Assembly: GCA_964035575.1 (NCBI GenBank)
Contig: OZ037868.1
Span: forward strand, 868,001-932,000
Length of the DNA stretch: 64,000 nt
Source of the DNA: Rhynchopus sp. YZ270_cl-10
Taxonomy: Eukaryota; Euglenozoa; Diplonemea; Diplonemida; Diplonemidae
Direction of reading: 5' to 3'
The first letter of the stretch is position 1; each line of letters opens with the position of its first letter. This document shows, one piece after another, positions 63,201-64,000 of this stretch. Made by a program: the position numbers and the translations under genes. The notes beneath the pieces were generated by a model. The model saw only the letters and a program-made list of their open reading frames with translations, ran no database searches and had not been told where the DNA came from.

Positions 63201-63845
63201 TTGCTTAGAATGTAATAGTGACGATAGTTTTGATGTGTGGACTCTGGTGACGAGAGTGGGGGTTTTTTTGTTATAATATTTTCTCTTTTCTCTTAACATA
63301 TTCCATCAAATCTTCAGGTTCACGTCATCCGGAATTATACGAGACAGATTCTTGAAGGACTTGAATACTTGCATTCTATGGGAGTTATTCATCGTGATAT
63401 TAAGGGGGATAATTTGCTTATTGGTGAAGGGAACGTGTTGAAGCTGTGTGATTTTGGGAGTAGCAGGCAGTTTACGAGTCAGATGACGGCAGATAGGTGC
63501 AACACATTGATCGGCACACCACTGTGGATGGCGCCTGAGGTGATTGATGGGGCAGATGGGTATGGGGTAGGGGCAGATATTTGGTCGTTGGGGATAACGT
63601 TGATTGAGATGCTTGCGTGCACACCGTGGAAGGATGCTACTACAGAAACCCCCTGGGCCATGATGTTCCACATTGCCTCCAGCAACAAACCCCCGGACGG
63701 CATTCCCGACTCTTGCCACCCCATGCTGCGAACAATGATGCTGAAAACCTTCGAAAGAGACCCAGACAAACGCCCCTCTGCAACAGAACTCCTCTCAGAC
63801 CCATTCCTAACAAGCGCCGAGAGGGAGCTTGAGGTTTATGTTTAA
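53674..63845 (+). CDS. Ankyrin-repeat MAP3K-like protein kinase, N-myristoylated (825 aa), spliced
   Basis: Exons are 53674-55397, 55786-55906, 56785-56889 and 63318-63845. All junctions are GT-AG and keep frame. The N-terminus MGCTESKPV suggests myristoylation. Ala/Pro/Ser-rich linkers lead to ankyrin repeats (about 195-425), a Lys/Ser-rich linker, and a kinase domain (about 555-810). Motifs are GKGAFGVVYEG, LLAVKVI (ATP Lys), EFDMIKNMKHKNIL (helix C Glu), HRDIKGDN, DFGSSRQ, GTPLWMAPE and DIWSLGITLIEM. The HRDIKGDN and GTPLWMAPE wording is typical of STE11-type MAP3Ks. All catalytic residues are present. It should phosphorylate Ser/Thr in a MAPK-like cascade at a membrane, with ankyrin repeats as the partner or autoregulatory module. 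A further exon within intron 1 is possible. Intron 3 holds LINE-2. Confidence 0.88.
55398..55785 (+). other. Kinase intron 1, with a possible extra exon
   Basis: The donor is GTATGTGA and the acceptor is TTTCTCCCCACAG. A frame inside it (RDYVVRTASSSVSDQDSD..., then MVEERPKRRDEFPKHR) looks coding. An alternative model makes 55460-55614 an exon (acceptor GTGTCTTAG, donor GTAAAC, next exon from 55788) and keeps frame, giving about 52 acidic Ser-rich residues between kinase strands 2 and 3. Either constitutive or alternative inclusion would work. Confidence 0.65.
55907..56784 (+). other. Kinase intron 2, with inverted-repeat insert
   Basis: The donor is GTATGACT and the acceptor is TTCTCACTACAG. 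CACCCCTTGCTGCGAC occurs at both 55915 and 56574 and brackets a fold-back segment. GTGTGGCTGAAC...GGGG on the left pairs with CCCCTTCAGCCACAC on the right. GTGCGGAAAAA decamers lie in both arms, and TTGGCTTGCTGACTGTGTCT pairs with GACAGTCAGCAAGCC. The core has GTACTGTAG/GTAGGTACTG repeats. At 56621 a segment repeats exon 1. Confidence 0.75.
56621..56690 (+). repeat. Partial duplicate of kinase exon 1 inside intron 2
   Basis: AAGGTGTCCCGGTTACCGGG followed by AACAAAGGA matches 55184-55212 in exon 1 (coding GVPVTGNKG), with weaker similarity through the CCAGCT.CACC wording beyond. It is diverged and interrupted, and it is not in a spliced context. Confidence 0.7.
57616..62877 (-). CDS. LINE-2 ORF2 polyprotein: 2A-like, APE endonuclease, RT, RNase H, zinc knuckle
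   Basis: The frame is open for 1,753 codons, and the first part (to about residue 432) overlaps ORF1 in the -1 frame. Beyond the ORF1 stop come a short hydrophobic leader (LSTTVLLLLVIAG) and HPNPGP (2A-like, about 461-468). The APE endonuclease follows (CLCWNINGL, LQELKA, AGDLNAHHAQW, LSDHLPMEF). The reverse transcriptase is next (LLKVDLEKAYD, GVPQGTVLSPLLF, YADD at 1150-1153), then RNase H (about 1460-1590; YTDGS, YQAEQ, LTDSQSS, VPSHIGLPGNEAAD) and a CxxC-x8-H-x4-C knuckle near 1683. It is needed for nicking the target and copying the RNA. No defect was noticed. The upstream overlapping part is Arg/Gln/His-rich and is probably not translated in this frame. Confidence 0.9.
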   Translation of the reverse strand: MHCAEAERGVLPQKGAPVCVVLHRPQLQEQHPLFRGIQHAPAGGDKAGSPRRGSSRQPGMANETARHRTQVPQRAQCRCSQRAPCRGAPHHRHRIPEKAAEGDVRTIWCHRQTQSRHQRARSLAPTHCHPRRRNHVCYKTRRTANKVNQSIWHRHRTGAHHSGLDRDWEARDGHRETLRADRDALPHTPRGPSGGPQHKWHCLLRHSSPTSGYYTDGQNPNPTDAPPILLIQQQKHHHARSLHLPQAPQAKEEETRRQTHHLCKQPGKQHHSMEQRRQRLQQQRSACTSRRSRTIRNNSHRRCSKQGRHLPERHQHLLTAERLRSEDVADERHPKKPKFTNSQQQRRYRGTAAQRNRTFDDAKGPSDRSARATGQLQRPDVPASGTNCRSNCHQNSNAKGRDGRRTRRTKRTRRQRQTSSQNTTIRQKSETLTTHLHLSHSLNTPSLLKYLSTTVLLLLVIAGIHPNPGPLRCLCWNINGLTDTKRAEIRRHITKKEYDIVMLQELKASGQANTFKIDGYRSYTRKRTEGRTKKTSETHGGGIVTLVRDKHPTQVHTFSKWKVTERLDVTVHGIRFVNVYRPSAVGEQKKDIRKDDFDCEDLPTEQVVIAGDLNAHHAQWSKAIPNKTGTKIHDWVGNTDGMQIWNDPQTATRIGKSKTSPDVVIAKGDNNKDETRKWPIKWRVLDNGLSDHLPMEFEIDSTTPPPPKYSNIKRSGKTLWDWNRARWSDYTAELERSADATLKWHNPATAYAKWAGMVRNVARRHIPTHRRRQAKRRWCTGAVRKAMKRRDQKIAQLQKQTTPPTQNDSDSLSCLKQNVATEIRDSKRTIWEARCDKAAGSSHIYHLLRELDGRADKSQQYPLTENGTTITDNTAKANIFGRHYSDVSRKDPTDTEDVATTPTDVPYHESERAFTMQELNTIVNNLEDNKTPGMDNIHNEMLRHMGPEARKGLLRIMNLSWSSGTLPLEWTTSLLMPIHKPSKPDHLPASYRPIALTSTVSKVLERMIGHRLHQLMEDPDEQFPNLHKAQAGFRKKRSTIDSIALVTQLAKDTVEEGRSAILLKVDLEKAYDRLKRSAILQHLHDFPLTYQKWIGAYLSNRRAAATVAGHVSEFYDMEEGVPQGTVLSPLLFNVVMANLAKTLECVDGHVCMYADDLAILCIGNNTDEAALSAQKAIEVLERELPPMGLRISTDDDKTNLLAFTTKKDPNNVRDKQFAVHYSNGKRVPTTRLTQYLGILIDDECNMIQHMESVCTKYKQRLSVLYALGGEDWGAEADTMRQVYMTYVLPVLTYGIGVWGHALLKKNRTHLETLHHGAARLITGCLRTTATENLLWEANLRSIAEIAQAEGAKLYERANRIHDSPAYTAVQSTKKHSNTTWLRAATNTVEETKMYTQHTTRSTIALHYPVPPWQWEEVQDKLTLHPTIPGVLRADSKQTKEEALEKTQEALDKLPQYDYSTYTDGSLSDTNIGGAGCAVTDADDNMIHVFGKGAGRRCVAYQAEQTAIREALTDLANRTTTTKHARVAILTDSQSSIRALEGGPQKAVEHSLHDIWRAIHTLTRKGVRVDFQYVPSHIGLPGNEAADKEAKRHANAMVPQLEPIAMMTAASQIKRVAAQLTVTPTEDSAYACQHTDAKAKTKIQLRHPQLRPQRLTRKGAREMRLLRTRRHPLLYTDRSHNDTPNCKACGKANVTAKHLLKQCPKLTDKRANLCSNTSWGTLLTQHPAVVLEFLVSSGLSDDTLSDLLRPTVTN
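61468..61494 (-). other. Divergent 2A-like motif in LINE-2 ORF2
   Basis: The encoded GIHPNPGP keeps the NPGP core and sits right before the endonuclease, after a run of hydrophobic residues. The usual upstream Asp and Glu are absent (Gly-Ile-His-Pro instead of Asp-Val-Glu-x), so activity is uncertain. Confidence 0.65.
61581..63152 (-). CDS. LINE-2 ORF1 protein (about 523 aa)
   Basis: The chosen start is MEDLHGERSEAAT at 63152, the first ATG after the likely 5' end. The frame is open further up to 63299, but that part falls in host intron sequence. The N-terminal half is globular. The block FGIVTEREHITAAWTEIGK...LTGMHYLTHPEALVGAL matches the corresponding block of LINE-1 ORF1. It is followed by a basic Arg/Lys/Pro stretch (HKLRRPKKKRPAAK), an Ala-rich linker and a convincing coiled coil (SLRNDFAAKM...NKGAIEELQRNVTELLTMQRDLQTGLQ), which suggests oligomerisation. 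The C-terminus is basic (SAKKARR). RNA binding is expected. Confidence 0.85.
   Translation of the reverse strand: MEDLHGERSEAATAGMHTLRQEDWDTEVLNPTTFQQRYRSGNPEQRGFIALLKLADADTYLASKNAVPPNGPVIAIATTAPIQGHKAHSTQECIVQKPNGECYLKKVHLFVLSSTAPNYKNNIPSFGASNTHQLEEIKLEVLDEAVAANPEWLTKPLDTARKFLNGLSADVASVRPAGERRITATVSLRKPLREMSGQSGVIVRPKAVTNEPVVWLPPTATLADAITFATKHAGRLIKSTKAFGIVTEREHITAAWTEIGKPEMATERHFVLTGMHYLTHPEALVGALSTNGIVCSVIAHQQAGTTQMVKIRTQQTLPQFFLFNNRNITTREVSTSHKLRRPKKKRPAAKPTTFVNNLANNTTAWSNVVRGSNSNAAPAPAAAAAPSATTATVDAASRAATFQNATNISSLRNDFAAKMSQMSDTQKNLNSQIHNNKGAIEELQRNVTELLTMQRDLQTGLQGLQASFNDLTSRLPGLIAEAIATKTRMPKDATEDGRDGRSERDGRDRRAPRTPPSAKKARR
61590..61600 (-). promoter_or_regulatory. Candidate -1 frameshift site between LINE-2 ORF1 and ORF2
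   Basis: In the ORF1 frame the codons GCC-AAA-AAA-GCG lie a few codons before the ORF1 stop, and ORF2 is open in the -1 frame (CAA-AAA-AGC). The run C-AAA-AAA permits A-site slippage but lacks a perfect X-XXY-YYZ heptamer. After the shift the frame goes directly into the leader and the 2A-like motif. Confidence 0.4.
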
Positions 63846-64000
63846 TTTTTTAAAAAAGAGTTTTTGAAAGGATTTCTCAAATGTATTTTAAAGGCAAGAG
63901 AGGTTAAGGCTTATCTTATGCAACCTTTTTGTATTGGTAGCATCATGAGAGAATTTTTTTTGTATTTTAAATCATATTTTGTGTGCGCTCAGGTGCGAGG
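63846..64000. other. 3' flank of the kinase gene
   Basis: AT-rich, with T runs. No clear polyadenylation signal or gene is seen before the window ends. Confidence 0.4.

Larger units (their letters stand above)
57207..63261 (-). mobile_element. LINE-2, full-length-looking, antisense in the kinase intron
   Basis: Its poly(A) tail appears as T at 57207-57236. The 5' boundary is estimated near 63261, since no second copy is present to fix it. It has a 5' UTR of about 110 bp without upstream ATG, two long overlapping ORFs, and a short 3' UTR of about 380 bp, in contrast to the 2.5 kb of LINE-1. RNase H follows the reverse transcriptase, so it belongs to the same broad group as LINE-1 but to a different family. 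Target duplications were not found. All catalytic motifs look intact. Confidence 0.9.
56890..63317 (+). other. Kinase intron 3 (6.4 kb), carrying LINE-2
   Basis: The donor is GTATGCAG and the acceptor is ATCAAATCTTCAG. Without the LINE the intron would be about 370 bp, similar to intron 1. It interrupts the kinase domain between KRIGDALA and VHVIRNYTRQ. Confidence 0.85.

Noticed and set aside
57249-63260. ACTCTCGTC near one end and GACGAGAGT near the other end of LINE-2 as inverted terminal repeats
   Set aside because: Nine bases at unequal distance from the ends. LINEs do not use inverted terminal repeats, so chance is likely.

Overview
The window is nuclear DNA of a eukaryote, most likely a free-living or gut protist. 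Intact non-LTR retrotransposons (LINEs) carry AP endonuclease, reverse transcriptase and RNase H domains. One host gene has GT-AG introns, host proteins look N-myristoylated, and there are no bacterial operon signals. I cannot name the lineage from sequence alone. The standard genetic code fits every long reading frame.

Positions 1 to about 33,830 form an accessory block with no convincing host gene. It holds six pieces of one LINE family (LINE-1 here), one of them full length (20455-29214, minus strand). It also holds a non-autonomous inverted-repeat transposon family with 7-bp target duplications (copies at 7-5025 and 9778-11193), two unrelated satellites (57-bp SatA and 38-bp SatB), a recurrent 'R' repeat found next to SatA, and three tandem copies of a 480-bp unit. 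Target duplications at several junctions let the nesting be read: the first transposon sits inside LINE-1 copy A, LINE-1 copy D sits inside SatA, and LINE-1 copy B sits inside R.

Positions 34,000-64,000 are gene-bearing and all host genes are on the plus strand. They are a GH31 alpha-xylosidase/glucosidase-like enzyme (34458-37031), a large low-complexity protein of unknown function (38812-42240), an unusual protein joining an aminoacyl-tRNA-synthetase-like OB fold to an RluA/TruC-type pseudouridine synthase domain (42602-45181), an N-myristoylated ankyrin protein (48258-49346), and its larger paralogue with ankyrin repeats and a C-terminal MAP3K-like kinase split over at least four exons (53674-63845). 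The last intron of the kinase gene holds a complete antisense LINE of a second family (LINE-2, about 57207-63261). Spaces between genes hold small inverted-repeat elements (37251-38332, 51567-52199, 52458-53489) and very long pure 7-, 8- and 9-bp microsatellites.

Both LINE families place ORF2 in the -1 frame relative to ORF1 and carry a 2A-like NPGP motif just before the endonuclease. This suggests a shared expression scheme of frameshift (or internal initiation) followed by co-translational peptide separation. Their ORF1 proteins also share a conserved domain that I do not recognise.
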